Source: Thecaphora thlaspeos (taxonomy: Eukaryota > Basidiomycota > Ustilaginomycetes > Urocystidales > Glomosporiaceae). Taken from it: 64,000 bases of DNA. The notes beneath the pieces are model-generated. The model saw only the letters and a program-made list of their open reading frames with translations, did not search any database and was not told the origin of the DNA. The stretch lies in the NCBI GenBank assembly GCA_900291925.1, contig UWYS01000019.1:434001-498000 (forward strand), in the 5' to 3' direction. Below are positions 44,827 through 55,122 of the stretch, piece by piece. The position numbers and the translations under genes are program-made. Each line of letters starts with the position of its first letter. Positions within the stretch are counted from its first letter, which is position 1.

Positions 44827-45755
44827 ACTCGATCCTCGTTTCCCCTTTGCCTTCCCTCTGGGCCCTCTCCCTATCATCGCCCACCACCAGCACTACACCA
44901 CCTTCAACACCATCATCACCCCTTTCCCCATCACCATCTCCACCATAATCCCCGACGCCGGCACTACTGCCAATATCCCCGCCATCACTCCACCTCCCCT
45001 TTGCCCATCCCTAATCTCTGCTCCACGCCACTTTCGTACCTTCTGTCCGTGACATCTCGGTGCTACCAGGCCCATCCGGCACACTCGGCCCCCGCCCTTG
45101 TCTCCTCGGATCTAGGTAGGGCGCCGCACACGACCTTCAATCTTCCACAGCGGCTGCTCGACACCAATCAAGACCTTCCCGAACAACCCTTGTGCTATTT
45201 AGGGTGAGTCTCGCCGCATCTTTCTCCCTTTTTCCCAATCTGCCACGTAGCTAGTCCCCTTCATCCCTTCGCGCAGTGCCCGGTTCTGCTCCCCCATCCG
45301 GCCTCTTTTTGAGATAGTCGACCCCTTCTCCCCCATCACTTTACTACACTATACATCCGGTGCCACACTCCAAATCCTCGCCCCACGTCGTAGCATTGCC
45401 GCGTCGTTCCACCATACTCCGTCACTTTCCCCTTCCTGCCTCCTTCTCGTCAGATGCAGCCTCTCCCTCTTTCGTGACAATCGGACGAAATTTCTCATCC
45501 ACCCCACACCCACAAATCGTTCTTTGTCTTCATAACATGGCTCTCGCGACACCATTCGGCCCCAATCCCGATCGCCTCACATATTTCCGCTATCCTCCTG
45601 GCAATTCGGCCTCCATCTATCCTTCCATGCCGCAGCGAGGCCATCGTCCTCGGCCTGTCCTTCACTGCGGAAAGGAAAGTCGACCCCCCGGAAATACTCT
45701 CCGGCTGGCAGCGATCCGCACCGCCACGCAGTCGAAGCAGACAGAGCGCGCGACC

Positions 45756-48700
45756 ATGGCATCCTCTGGTCTGGCCGCCACGAGCCTCACAGCCTCTCAG
45801 ACTGCTCTGCAGCAGCGGAAGCAACAACAAACCATGCCGACCCCTTCCAACAGTAGCTCGCCGGCACCGTCGAACCGGTCCGCCGCTCCCGTGACCACGG
45901 TGGCGATACACAACGGCAAAACGATCGGCATCAATGGTGAGCCTCGGCTTTTCATTCACGCCTCCCACCACCCTACCTGATTCGACGGCGCTTTGGCCGC
46001 TGCCACGCGCCACTCGCCCACTCACCATCTCTGGCACTCTTGCTCGCGGCTCCAAAACTGACGATGACCGTTGGTTCCTCCTTTTTGCCTGTCTCTGCAT
46101 TTCGTCGCTGCCCGTCGCTGTCTGATGGCTTGCTAGACCACATCTACATCTCGGCCGCATGGGCGCCGGGAGCGGGAGAGCCGTACATGATAGCGCGCGT
46201 GATGGAGTTCGTCACAGCCGCCTCTTCGCGCAGTGGGGCGGCGGCGCTCGCCAGCTCGTCGGGCACGCTCCAGGTGCGGGCCAACGTTTTCTTGCGGATG
46301 CGCGACATCAGCCTGCGCAACACCAACGACCCGCGGCTGCTAGTGGCGACGATGCACTCGGATGTCTTCAGCCTGGACAATATTCGCGGCATCTGCAACG
46401 TGCGCCACCGCGACCTGATCGGCAGCGGGTCGGCGCCCGACGTCAGCCAGTGGAAGAAGAAGGAGGACCACTTTTACTACCATCAGTTCTACGACCGCTA
46501 CATCCACCGCTTCTACGACGTGATCCCGACGGAAAAGGTCAAGAACGCGCCGCCCGAGGTGCTCACGGCGCTCAAGACGCGCTATTCGTTCGTCGTCGCC
46601 GAGCCCGGCATGATGGCAGACCTCTGCGATGCCCTGCGCGGATGTGCCGTCTGCCACAGATGGGCCGCCAGGTGAGGGGCCGCAGGCCGCCCGACACATA
46701 TTCGCATCAGACGACTGACCAGTACGCTAATCGATCTTTCCTTCCCCATTGCTGCTCCAATTCACCGCACAGCGTGGAATCGGTCCGCTGCGACACGTGC
46801 AAAAAGTTCTTCCACATGAAGTGCCTCAACCCGCCGCTCGCCTCGAAGCCGGCCAAGGGCTACAGCTGGACGTGCGCGCCCTGCTCGAAGCGTCACGAGC
46901 AGGACGTCGGCAACGTCCTCTCGACGGGCGGCACGCTGGCACCCAACGGGCAGGGGCTGGTAAGAGCCGCCGTCACCGCGTCGGCGAGGGGTGGGCGCGG
47001 CGCGACGCTGACCGCCCGCAGAGGCCGCGGTAGGGGCGGGGCGCTCTCTGCACGACGCGCCCTGATGGGCCAGGAGGAGGCCGGCTTCTCGGACCACTCA
47101 CCCGATGGCAGCCCTGCGCCGGAGAAGACCATTGACGACATCCGAGGGACGCGCTGCTTTGGGCGGTGGCCGTTCCGCTACTTTGGCCAGCACACCCACG
47201 CCCTCGATGTGCTCGACCCGCACGACTCAGTCTACCCGATCGCTACGACGCGGCTAGGCGTAAAGTACCAGGCGGTGCTTCCAAGCTGGCAGGAGCAGCA
47301 GGCGGCTGGCCTCGGCGTCCACTTTCGCGCTAAGGGGTCCGCCAAGGACGAAGACGGCGGCGGCAATGCAGAAGACGGGGGGGCCGAGGCAGTAGGATCC
47401 AAGCCGATCGTCGTCAAGAGGAAGGGCGGTCGGCCGCCGAAGCGGAAGCGCGGCGGTGGCGGTGGCGGGATGGCGGAACAGCCGGACCGTTTGGACTCGC
47501 CGATGACGGCTTTCAACTCACCGACAGCGCTGCCCGCTGCGATGCCTTCTGAGCCGCCAGAGTTTGAGCGGGGCAGCGACCACAGCGTCACGCCCATCTT
47601 CCGCCCCTCGATCGTTGCCGAGGAGCGCGTGCTCGACGCCTACATCAAGGCGGCCAGGCAGGCCTCCAAGAACGTCGCCGGCTTCAACGTCGACCTCCTC
47701 ATCCGCGCTCTGATGCTCCTCACGGAAAAGGGCGGCAATATGGTCGCCGCACTTCAGGCGCTCTCGCAGAGCAAGCCAGAGGATCTCCGCATCGTCCCCT
47801 GGAGCGCAAAGGAGCTCAAGCATTTCGAGACCGCCATGAGGGAGTGCAACGCCGACATGCGCCAACTCAAGAAGCGCATCCCAACCAAAAAGTACTCGGA
47901 CATCGTTCGCCAGTTTGTCGTCTGGAAGACGCAGCGACTGCGCCAGGAACTCGAGGCGCAGGCACAAGAGAGAGCTGGTAGCGGCGATGACGGCGATGCG
48001 GACGCTTCTGGCGAGACGCAAAAAGCTTCAAGCTTGAGGACGGCGCAGCCTTCGATGTCGTCCGTCTCGCGAGCCGTCTCGCCGAGTCTGTCGGTATTTG
48101 GCGACGATTCGCCGCCCTCACAGCAGCAGCATCAACAGCAGCAGCAGCAGCAGCAGACGACCGGCACTCCACCGTCGCGAAGCTGCTCGATGTGCTCGAC
48201 GACGACGAGCGAGGTGTGGTACAAAGGCCCTACGTCGTGGCCGAACCGCGCCCTCTGCGTCAATTGCGGCCTCTATTGGCGCAAATACGCCGCCGAGGCG
48301 CACAATACCGAGCTCATCTCTGTCAATACACGTAACAAGCTGATCAACGCCGCCACCACCGCTGCCGCCGTCACCTCGACCGCCGCCGAGGAGAACGGCG
48401 TGTTGGGCGTGGCGCCCTTCCACAAGCTCGGTAAGGGCAAGAATGCCTCGGTTGGTGCAGGGAAGGCGGGCGCTGCAGGGACGACATCGGCCAACGGAAC
48501 GGTGGGCGCGGTCGGAGCGGCCACTGCGCCCTACGGGCAGAGAGTGGATCCGCTGCCATGCGTGATATGCCGCCAGATCGAGCCGCGGCAAAAGCTCGCG
48601 CAGTGCCACTCGTGCACGCTGAGCGTCCACCAGGCGTGCTTCGGCCTGAATGCCGCCGACATGGAGGCCGCGGCGGCGGAGGGGTGGTTCTGCGAGGCGT

Positions 48701-50124
48701 GCGAGAACGAGCAGACGCTGGACGCCGCCCTGGTCCCGCGCTGCATCCTCTGCTCCAAGCAGGCTCAGGATGATGCGTACGCGCTCTGCGTCAAGCGGGG
48801 CGAGGAGGCCGCCGCAGCAGCAACAGCAGCTGCCGGACCCAAAGCCGTCGTCCCAGAGAAGCCGCGCGGCCGAGGTCGACCTAGTCTCGAGAGCCAGAGG
48901 GCGAGGCAAGCTGCTTTGCTCGCCGCTGCCGCTGCCGCTTCACGCCCCGCCGTGCCCCCGCTAGGACCGCTGGACGCCTTCAAGCCGACGGAGTGTAACA
49001 ACTGGGTCCACCTATTGTGCGCCCTTTTCACGCCTGAGGTCGTCTTTTCCGATCCGGCGCGGCTCAAGACGGTCGAAGGGTGTGGCAACCTGCCGACGTG
49101 GCGCTACGAGTCGATCTGCAGCCTCTGCAAGCAGCAGACGGGCTCCTGTGTGACCTGCGCCGAGACCGGGTGCAGGCGCACCTTTCACGTCTCGTGCGCC
49201 GTCAACCGCGAGGAAGATTTTGTCGTCGGCCTCGAGGTCGGCGTCCCGTTGGGCAAAGGCAAGAAGGTCGGCGTCGAGAGCGTCACGTTCCAAGGCGAGA
49301 CCGGGGTGATGGGGGCGGTCGTCTACTGTCGAGAGCATCGCCAAGGGACCGCCGGCGGCGGAGGCTCTACGACCACGACGACGTCCACAGGAGCGGGGGG
49401 AAAGGCCGGTGCAGCATCGTCGGCGTCCAAGGGCGGGAGAATGTTTGATCTCGCCGACGTTGACAGGCCCCTGGCGTCCGCCTCGGACGGAGACGGTAGC
49501 GTGCCATCTGCACCGGCCAGCGACGCTCAGACGGCCCTGCAGCTGTACGCGCGCACCTACAAGCACGTCGGCGCCGTCGTCTCGGGCCAGGGAAGTTCCA
49601 ATGCCGCCTCTTCGGCCGTCGCGCATATGACGGACTCGTCCTACGCGTTGATGAGGAGGGCCAAGCGGTTCGACCTTCTCTCCCACTCTTCCTCCTCTTC
49701 GTTATCCTCTGCCGCCGTCGCTGCTGGTGGCAAGGGAGGCACGTGGGGTATTACGGCCACGCCTGCACCTTCCGCCTCGACAGGCGAGATGAAACTAGGA
49801 CTACACATCGGATCTTCTGCCGCTCTCGGGTACGGTCTCGCAGACGAGGAGGACGAGGAAGAAGGAGCGGAAGAGTGCTGTCGATGCCATGCCAAGGCCT
49901 CGCCGTTCTGGTGGACCGTCAGGGAGCCGCGAGCGGAGGAGGAGCCGACGGAGGAGGAAGAAAGCGGGATCAAGGCCGAACATACGATACACCGCTTTGA
50001 AGCTGAAGGGGTGGACGCGGGAAAGAACAGGGTGTGCTGTACCTTCTGTAGACCGGCTTTCTTCCCCGCCCTTGGGACTGAGCAGCGGCAAGGGGCACGA
50101 GGAGGAGAGGCAGAGGCTCGATAG
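45756..50124 (+). CDS. SNT2: Snt2-type chromatin regulator (BAH, PHD, ELM2/SANT, GATA)
   Basis: Three exons (45756-45936, 46137-46671, 46773-50124) give 1355 residues. In order: a BAH domain at about 65-230 (DHIYISAAW, DVFSLDNIRGICNV, FYYHQFYDRY); a PHD finger at about 231-280 (CAVCHRW, CDTCKKFFHMKCLNPPL); an ELM2-like region near 360-415; a SANT domain near 582-630 (WSAKELKHFETAMRECN); a GATA-type finger at 710-745 (CSMCSTTTSEVWYKG, CVNCGLYW); a second PHD near 834-885; and an extended PHD at about 896-1050 (WVHLLCALFTPEV, CRRTFHVSCA). Another CxxC pair sits near 1274. This is the Snt2 layout; Snt2 partners with Ecm5/Rpd3 in budding yeast and Lid2 in fission yeast, in stress-responsive chromatin control. 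The ATG at 45756 has a strong context (ACCATGG). An upstream in-frame ATG at 45537 would add 73 residues. Confidence 0.9.
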
Positions 50125-50538
50125 CTGAAGGCTTGGTCGGTCGTCGGATGGTTCTGGCAGCGATGGGTGGGTCGCGATGCACGGTAGACTCTTCTTTTAC
50201 AGCATAACACAGAGCGGGCCGCGATTGAGATCGAGATCGTGTGTGCGAAGCAGAGGGCTGGGATCTTCGGGCGCGTGAGCTCAGTGCGAAGAGGGCAGGC
50301 TTCTTATATTTGGATGTGTTTTTCCCTTCTCTTTTCTCCTACTCACATGCCGCGGTCGAAAGGGTAAGCGCGACCCTGAGAGGCGACGCGGATCGAGCCT
50401 GAGTCAGCATTCGTCACGCTCTCCGCCCCTTGCCCTCCACCACCACCACCACCACCACCAACACCACCGCCATCCAGGGACACCAACACCCTCTTCACCA
50501 CTTGTCAGCACCTACACTCATCACGACACAGCGGCGGT
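50125..50538. promoter_or_regulatory. Intergenic region and leader of the bZIP gene
   Basis: This lies between SNT2 and the bZIP gene, both on the plus strand. It ends in a (CCA)n-rich leader at about 50438-50475, just before the start codon. No gene is supported. Confidence 0.5.
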
Positions 50539-50772
50539 ATGGAGTTTATCCAGCCGTGGGGCAACATCGACCAAGATGACGGTCGCTGGCAACAGCCGTC
50601 GCAGTCACCATCCCAGCTGAAGGAGCAGCCGCAAGCGCAAGCGCAACAGCAGCAGGAGGAGCCGGAACAGGAGACGATGCAAGCCATCACCACACCAGCA
50701 GCGCCATCCGTGCCACCACAGACTTCGGTGGCCTCCAGCTACTCGCGACCTCCACAAACGACGCGCAGCAAT

Positions 50773-50809
<37 letters not shown>

Positions 50810-51535
50810 CGGCCATCCTCGCCGCAGCTGCCGCCGCCGCTTCGTCCGCCGGTCAGCATCCCTCTGAGGCGCAGGGACAGGCTCATTCTCAACCACAGCC
50901 ACCAAGCACCACAGTCGGCGAGGCACGGCCTATCGAGACATCGGCCACACTTCCTCTCCATGCATCCCACTCTCTCTCCAGCCCGCACAACAATCTATCC
51001 GGTACCGATGACGACGCCACCACCTCTCCACCCGGTGGCTCTGCCTCTTCTAAGGCCGCACGTCCGCTCTCGACGTCGAAACGTGCTGCCCAGAACCGAG
51101 CGGCGCAACGAGCCTTTCGCGAACGTAGAGACAAATACGTCAAGGAGCTCGAGGGAAAAGCGACGATGCTGGAAGAAGCGCTACGTTCGGCAGACGAGAA
51201 CAAGGCAAGACACAGAGAGGCTCTCATCACCATCGACGATCTGAGACAGGACAACCATAGTCTCAGAGTCGCCCTGGCCGCTTTGGGCGGACACGTCGCT
51301 GGACCACCACCGCCCAGGATCAAGATCGACGCCGCCGACCGTTCTTCGACCAAGAGAGACAACGGTGGAAAGGAAAAGTACAAGGAGAGGGATAGAGACG
51401 AACAGGGTAGGGAGGAAGAGGAGAATTTAGATAGCCTCGTGGCCGTAGCGGCGGCGGCAGCCGCGGCCGCTGCGGCTGTCAGGGCGGAAAAGAGGCCGAG
51501 GATCGCGATGCCTGACGAGAAACAGCAACGCGACG

Positions 51536-51571
<36 letters not shown>

Positions 51572-51696
51572 GATTCGACTATGGCTTGGAACACAGTGTG
51601 GAGGCCGAAGCGACGTACGAAGCGACGACAACGACGACCGACACCGCTGCGTCGCACGGAGTGGCGCAAGAGGGACAGGAGGCCGTCGTAGCTTGA
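50539..51696 (+). CDS. AP-1-like (Yap/Pap1-type) bZIP transcription factor
   Basis: A single exon of 385 residues. The basic region at about 180-200 reads SKRAAQNRAAQRAFRERRDK, containing the NRxAQxxFR signature of the fungal Yap/Pap1 class, which binds TTAC(G)TAA-type sites. A leucine-zipper-like helix follows to about 240 (ELEGKATMLEEAL, TIDDLRQDNHSL). Before it are Gln-rich sequence, a poly-Ser run (about 78-90) and a poly-Ala run; after it are an acidic/Lys-rich linker, a second poly-Ala and a 14-Gln tract. I do not see the Cys-rich redox domains that define Yap1 proper, so a redox-sensor role is doubtful. The homopolymeric codon runs are likely to vary in length between strains. A (CCA)n leader lies just upstream of the ATG. 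Confidence 0.88.
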
Positions 51697-51919
51697 TCGC
51701 CACCACGGCGCCAAGAGGTGGAACGCATCGTTCTGTGTTCTCGTGTATTTTGTTTTCCCATTCGTTGGACCTCTCTGTAGCACCACACAGTTGTCATGAT
51801 TCCGCGCCATCCCTTCTGATCAGCAGGTGGTGGGGAATCAGCAACTTGCACACCCCTTGTACCACTACCTTTGCTGCTTGTCGCACTACTTAATTCCCCA
51901 TCTACTCCCATTGACTCGT

Positions 51920-53494
51920 TCATGCATCCCTCCGCTCGTCGTCGTTGTCGTCATCTTGGTCTCTCCATTCGTACAGTACGATGCAATCAGCTAGTTTTCT
52001 TATCCATGGATCCAATTTCCAATCCTCTACCTCGCTTTTCGACCTCCTCTCTACCGACCCTTGTTCTGTCTCTGAACACGTTTCGACTCCTTGCCAAAGT
52101 CCCGAATCCGTTGGCTTGCTCGCTACGATGACCGGTACGATATCCTCTAGACCTTTGGACGAGGGCGGGAAGTTGGACGGTTGAGGTTGCGGAAAGGGTA
52201 GATCGGCATGTCGTAGAAAGTGGACGACGCGTTCGGGTGCGCCGAATCCGTATTCGACGTGTCCCAGCCCTGCTATACAGAGAGTCACGTTTACCACGTT
52301 GGCGTCTTCTCGTCGATCGTTTCGCGGCTTGGTCGAGTCGACTGGAGAAGGGGAAACGTTGCCGCCTCTCAATAGCCACGCTGTGACGTGTGCGAAGAAC
52401 GTATCTTTCAGAGCTTGCGCTGGTGCGAACCCTTTCGTCTCTGCGGTGGAGTTGAGCAGCCACGTAGGGTAGATCTGTGAGGTTCCTTGGTTTGTCGATA
52501 GAGATTTGACCAGTGAGAGGAGCGGCTGCGTCGCCGATCCGGCAGGTAGTGTTGGGAAGGTAGGTGGAACGTCGGGTCGCATGAGGGATGAGAGGTAGCT
52601 CCGATGCGCGGCGTGTAGATGCGTGACGAGGGACCAGTTGGCAAGCCGTGGCAGCATCGTCGATGAGCCAGACGTGCTGGCCTGCCAGTCCTCTTCGTTT
52701 CGCTTCACGGCTTCTACGCCCTGTCGAAACATGTCTCTGGCCCATCTTCGAGGTGGGAAGCCTCCCCATATTGGTACGCCCAGTTCGCGCGCGAGAAGGA
52801 GCAGAGGCATGTAGTGTCTCAGCTCGAACCCCTCTTCGCTCTTTGTCGTGTAGGTCTCGATCAGACCCTGAGGTGAGAGGTCGCCCGACGAGAAGGAGGT
52901 GAGCATCGGTTGGTCCTCGATGCTGAAGTGCTCGAGCACCAGGTGGAGACGGTAGATTTTCGGTTTGGATGCATCGCGGCAGTGCTGGTGTAAAGCGAAG
53001 AGGGTCTGGAGTTGGGCGCGGAGCACTTCGGGTTGGTGGTGCTGTTCACCGAAGAAGACGAGGCGCGGTGGTGGCGGTGATGGTGATAGTGATGGTGGAG
53101 GACTTTCGATGTCTTTGGAGGATATTACTTCTCTGCGACCAGATGGCCGAAAGACGCTGCTAAAAGACGATAGCAGCTGGGATGGAGAGGGGACGAGGGT
53201 GTTCCACTCGACGTAGCGGGCTAATCGCTGAGCGGAAGCGTCTCCTGTCCCTTTGTCGGCGGTACCTGGAGCGCTGACTTGCTCGCTAGCGTTTCCCGAC
53301 TCGGCTGGAGTTGGCGCTCCGGTCTGAGGCAATGGAAACGACTGGCGGTAGCGTGGTAGGGCGTAGGCGAGGATGCGAGGTGGAGTGAGCTTGGGAATGA
53401 GCGCCGATATCGCTGGACCGGGTGGATTCGTCATGGGTGGCTGTGTGCCTGCACTGTCCGAAGCTGATGGAGGAGTGGAATACGGATGTGTCAT
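51920..53494 (-). CDS. ChaN/Tiki-superfamily haem-binding-uptake-like protein
   Basis: A single exon of 524 residues. The recognisable domain begins near residue 145 with RLVFFGEQHHQPEVLRAQ, the GE-x-H strand typical of ChaN-like and Tiki proteins. It continues with LHLVLEHFSIEDQ, GVPIWGGFPPRRWARDMFRQG and, near residue 410, CIAGLGHVEYGFGAPERV, matching the ChaN G-x-GH-x-x-YG motif. The conserved Glu and His residues would bind a metal or haem and, in Tiki proteins, form a protease site. Bacterial ChaN takes part in iron uptake; the role of fungal members is not known to me. The N terminus is Pro/Ser-rich without a clear signal peptide, so a cytosolic or mitochondrial location is possible. 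It is divergently arranged with a small membrane protein gene, 444 bp apart. Confidence 0.78.
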   Translation of the reverse strand: MTHPYSTPPSASDSAGTQPPMTNPPGPAISALIPKLTPPRILAYALPRYRQSFPLPQTGAPTPAESGNASEQVSAPGTADKGTGDASAQRLARYVEWNTLVPSPSQLLSSFSSVFRPSGRREVISSKDIESPPPSLSPSPPPPRLVFFGEQHHQPEVLRAQLQTLFALHQHCRDASKPKIYRLHLVLEHFSIEDQPMLTSFSSGDLSPQGLIETYTTKSEEGFELRHYMPLLLLARELGVPIWGGFPPRRWARDMFRQGVEAVKRNEEDWQASTSGSSTMLPRLANWSLVTHLHAAHRSYLSSLMRPDVPPTFPTLPAGSATQPLLSLVKSLSTNQGTSQIYPTWLLNSTAETKGFAPAQALKDTFFAHVTAWLLRGGNVSPSPVDSTKPRNDRREDANVVNVTLCIAGLGHVEYGFGAPERVVHFLRHADLPFPQPQPSNFPPSSKGLEDIVPVIVASKPTDSGLWQGVETCSETEQGSVERRSKSEVEDWKLDPWIRKLADCIVLYEWRDQDDDNDDERRDA

Positions 53495-53938
53495 GGGACG
53501 AGAAGGGATGCGCTGGTCATGGCGGTGGGAGGGAGAAGCAGGTAACGAGTGGAAGGGAGAGGAGCACGTCGTGGGTGGGGCGAGGACAAGGCACGACGGC
53601 GGGGCGTGGCCTGCTGCGTTCGCATGCGCGGTGCGTGTGGAGGCTTGGTGCGTGCGTCACACGTGTGGGCGTGGGGGCCAGCGCCTTGCTCCGACTTCCG
53701 AGCTTTCGCTGCTCCTTTGTTCTCGTCTCTTACGCCTACCCTCCATCCTCGTCTTCATCCTCGCTTGCCCTGCTGGCTGCTGGCTGCTGGCTGCTAACTC
53801 GCCCTCTTCGCCGTCGTGCAGAAGAATCCTCGATCGAAAGCGGCGCTCAAGTATTGGTCCACACGGATATCTCACCACCCATCGAATCCAGCCACACTCG
53901 ACGTCGCTGCGCTTCTCGCATCGCCGTGAGCAACCGTC
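53495..53938. promoter_or_regulatory. Divergent promoter, ChaN-like and small membrane protein genes
   Basis: The start codons are 444 bp apart on opposite strands. The segment is GC-rich with a CT-rich half on the side of the plus-strand gene and a triplicated GCTGGCTGCT-like stretch near 53768-53795. No TATA box was seen. Confidence 0.5.
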
Positions 53939-54352
53939 ATGGCTCTCCCTATCGCTACGGCACCACGCAGCTCACCACACGCCGCTGCCCTCTTGGCCTC
54001 TCTGACACGGCGGGCATCAGAAAATGACGAGGGCTCCAGCCTGCTTCCGCTCTTTATCATGCTCGGCATACTCGGCACGCTCGCGGTGGCATGGTTCGCG
54101 CTCTCCTCTTGCCTCGGCGACAACGCACGACGCTCCATCTCTCGCCAGCTTACCGGTCTCGTGGATCGGATACGAGGCACGTCGCAGCAGAGAGACCAGG
54201 GATGGTACGGACGGATGCGTGACGACGATCCCGAGGCGACGGCGTTCGACGTCTCCTTTGACGACGAAGAGGATGGCGATGATGTGTATAGGACTGGAGG
54301 GGGAGGAGGAGGAGGAGGAGAAGGAGGAGGAGGCGAAGAGGTACGAGGCTAG
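53939..54352 (+). CDS. Hypothetical small single-pass membrane protein
   Basis: A single exon of 137 residues, family not recognised. The N-terminal 35 residues are Ala/Ser/Arg-rich. One strong hydrophobic segment follows (LLPLFIMLGILGTLAVAWFA, about 36-57). The C-terminal part is polar with RRSISRQLTGLVDRIRG, an acidic stretch (FDVSFDDEEDGDD) and a Gly/Glu-rich end. The layout is that of a signal-anchored membrane protein with a cytosolic acidic tail. Start ATG at 53939 has a reasonable context (CGTCATGG). The single open frame with biased codons and a plausible membrane helix supports a real gene, but no homology was tested. Confidence 0.6.
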   Translation: MALPIATAPRSSPHAAALLASLTRRASENDEGSSLLPLFIMLGILGTLAVAWFALSSCLGDNARRSISRQLTGLVDRIRGTSQQRDQGWYGRMRDDDPEATAFDVSFDDEEDGDDVYRTGGGGGGGGEGGGGEEVRG

Positions 54353-55122
54353 GCAGTCGCAGCGAGAGCACGGCAGAGGTGGATATGGGTATTAGCCAGG
54401 AGGGCGAGATGGATCGCTGGTGGCCGTCAGCGCGAGCAGTCGGTCGAGGCCGCGCGGAGCTCTACGGAAAGTCGGCGAGGATGCATGTGTTCTTGTTGGC
54501 TATAATAAGTCAAGAGTGGGCAGAGCAACAGATCAAGGGCAGTCATTATTCGATTTTCTGTAGGCGCGTAGTCAAGAAGCGCTGTCGTTAGAGTCGACAC
54601 AGAGGCGCTGCGGTTGCCGCCGTCATCGTGGGCATCGCTGTGTTCGGACGGCAAAGGAAGTGGCCCGATTCACGGGAGACGGCTTGCTGAATCACGCTGG
54701 ACCCTGGCCGCACATAAAGTTAAGTTGCCCCTTCGCCGCTCGCCGCTTCCTGCTCTCTTCCCTCGCGCCTGTCTTTGTCATCGACACAACGGACGGCTAC
54801 ATACGCCATCGCCAACCCACGACCCTTTCCTAGCCTGCGTCCAGGCTCGGGTCCAAGCAAGCACCGGCGCATCCCCTTACCGATGACCATGAGCACCGTC
54901 AGGGCAAGTCCGACGAGGCCCACCGCCCCCTGCCATCCCCTGCTGGGCCACGATGGGCCGTACGTAAGAGCATCCTCGCCCTCGGAACGTTTCCCCTCCC
55001 CCCCGCTCAACATACTGTAGCAGCTCGCTCCTCCCACTCCAACGCCACCAGACCCAGCCACCACTACCACTGCCGCCACCACAACCCACCACCGCCGACA
55101 GCCGCATGCCGCTAACACAACG
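54353..55122. promoter_or_regulatory. Intergenic region upstream of the dehydrogenase
   Basis: No supported gene. The right 120 bp are CCA-rich, like other leaders in this window, and a TACTGTA word lies at 55013. An overlapping open frame on the minus strand is low-complexity Gly/Val and rejected. Confidence 0.45.

Larger units (their letters stand above)
40866..45755. promoter_or_regulatory. 4.9 kb gene-poor region upstream of SNT2
   Basis: The left edge holds the WD40 promoter; the right part is the long leader of SNT2. No frame here has a domain I recognise. It contains simple repeats listed separately, pyrimidine-rich stretches, and well-formed splice signals at 43272/43397 and 45203/45276 that could mark introns in a noncoding or 5' leader transcript. 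Confidence 0.45.

Noticed and set aside
44222..45052. Plus-strand open frame of about 276 residues in the SNT2 leader
   Set aside because: It reads through two poly-C tracts as Pro runs and otherwise is low complexity; more likely an untranslated leader.
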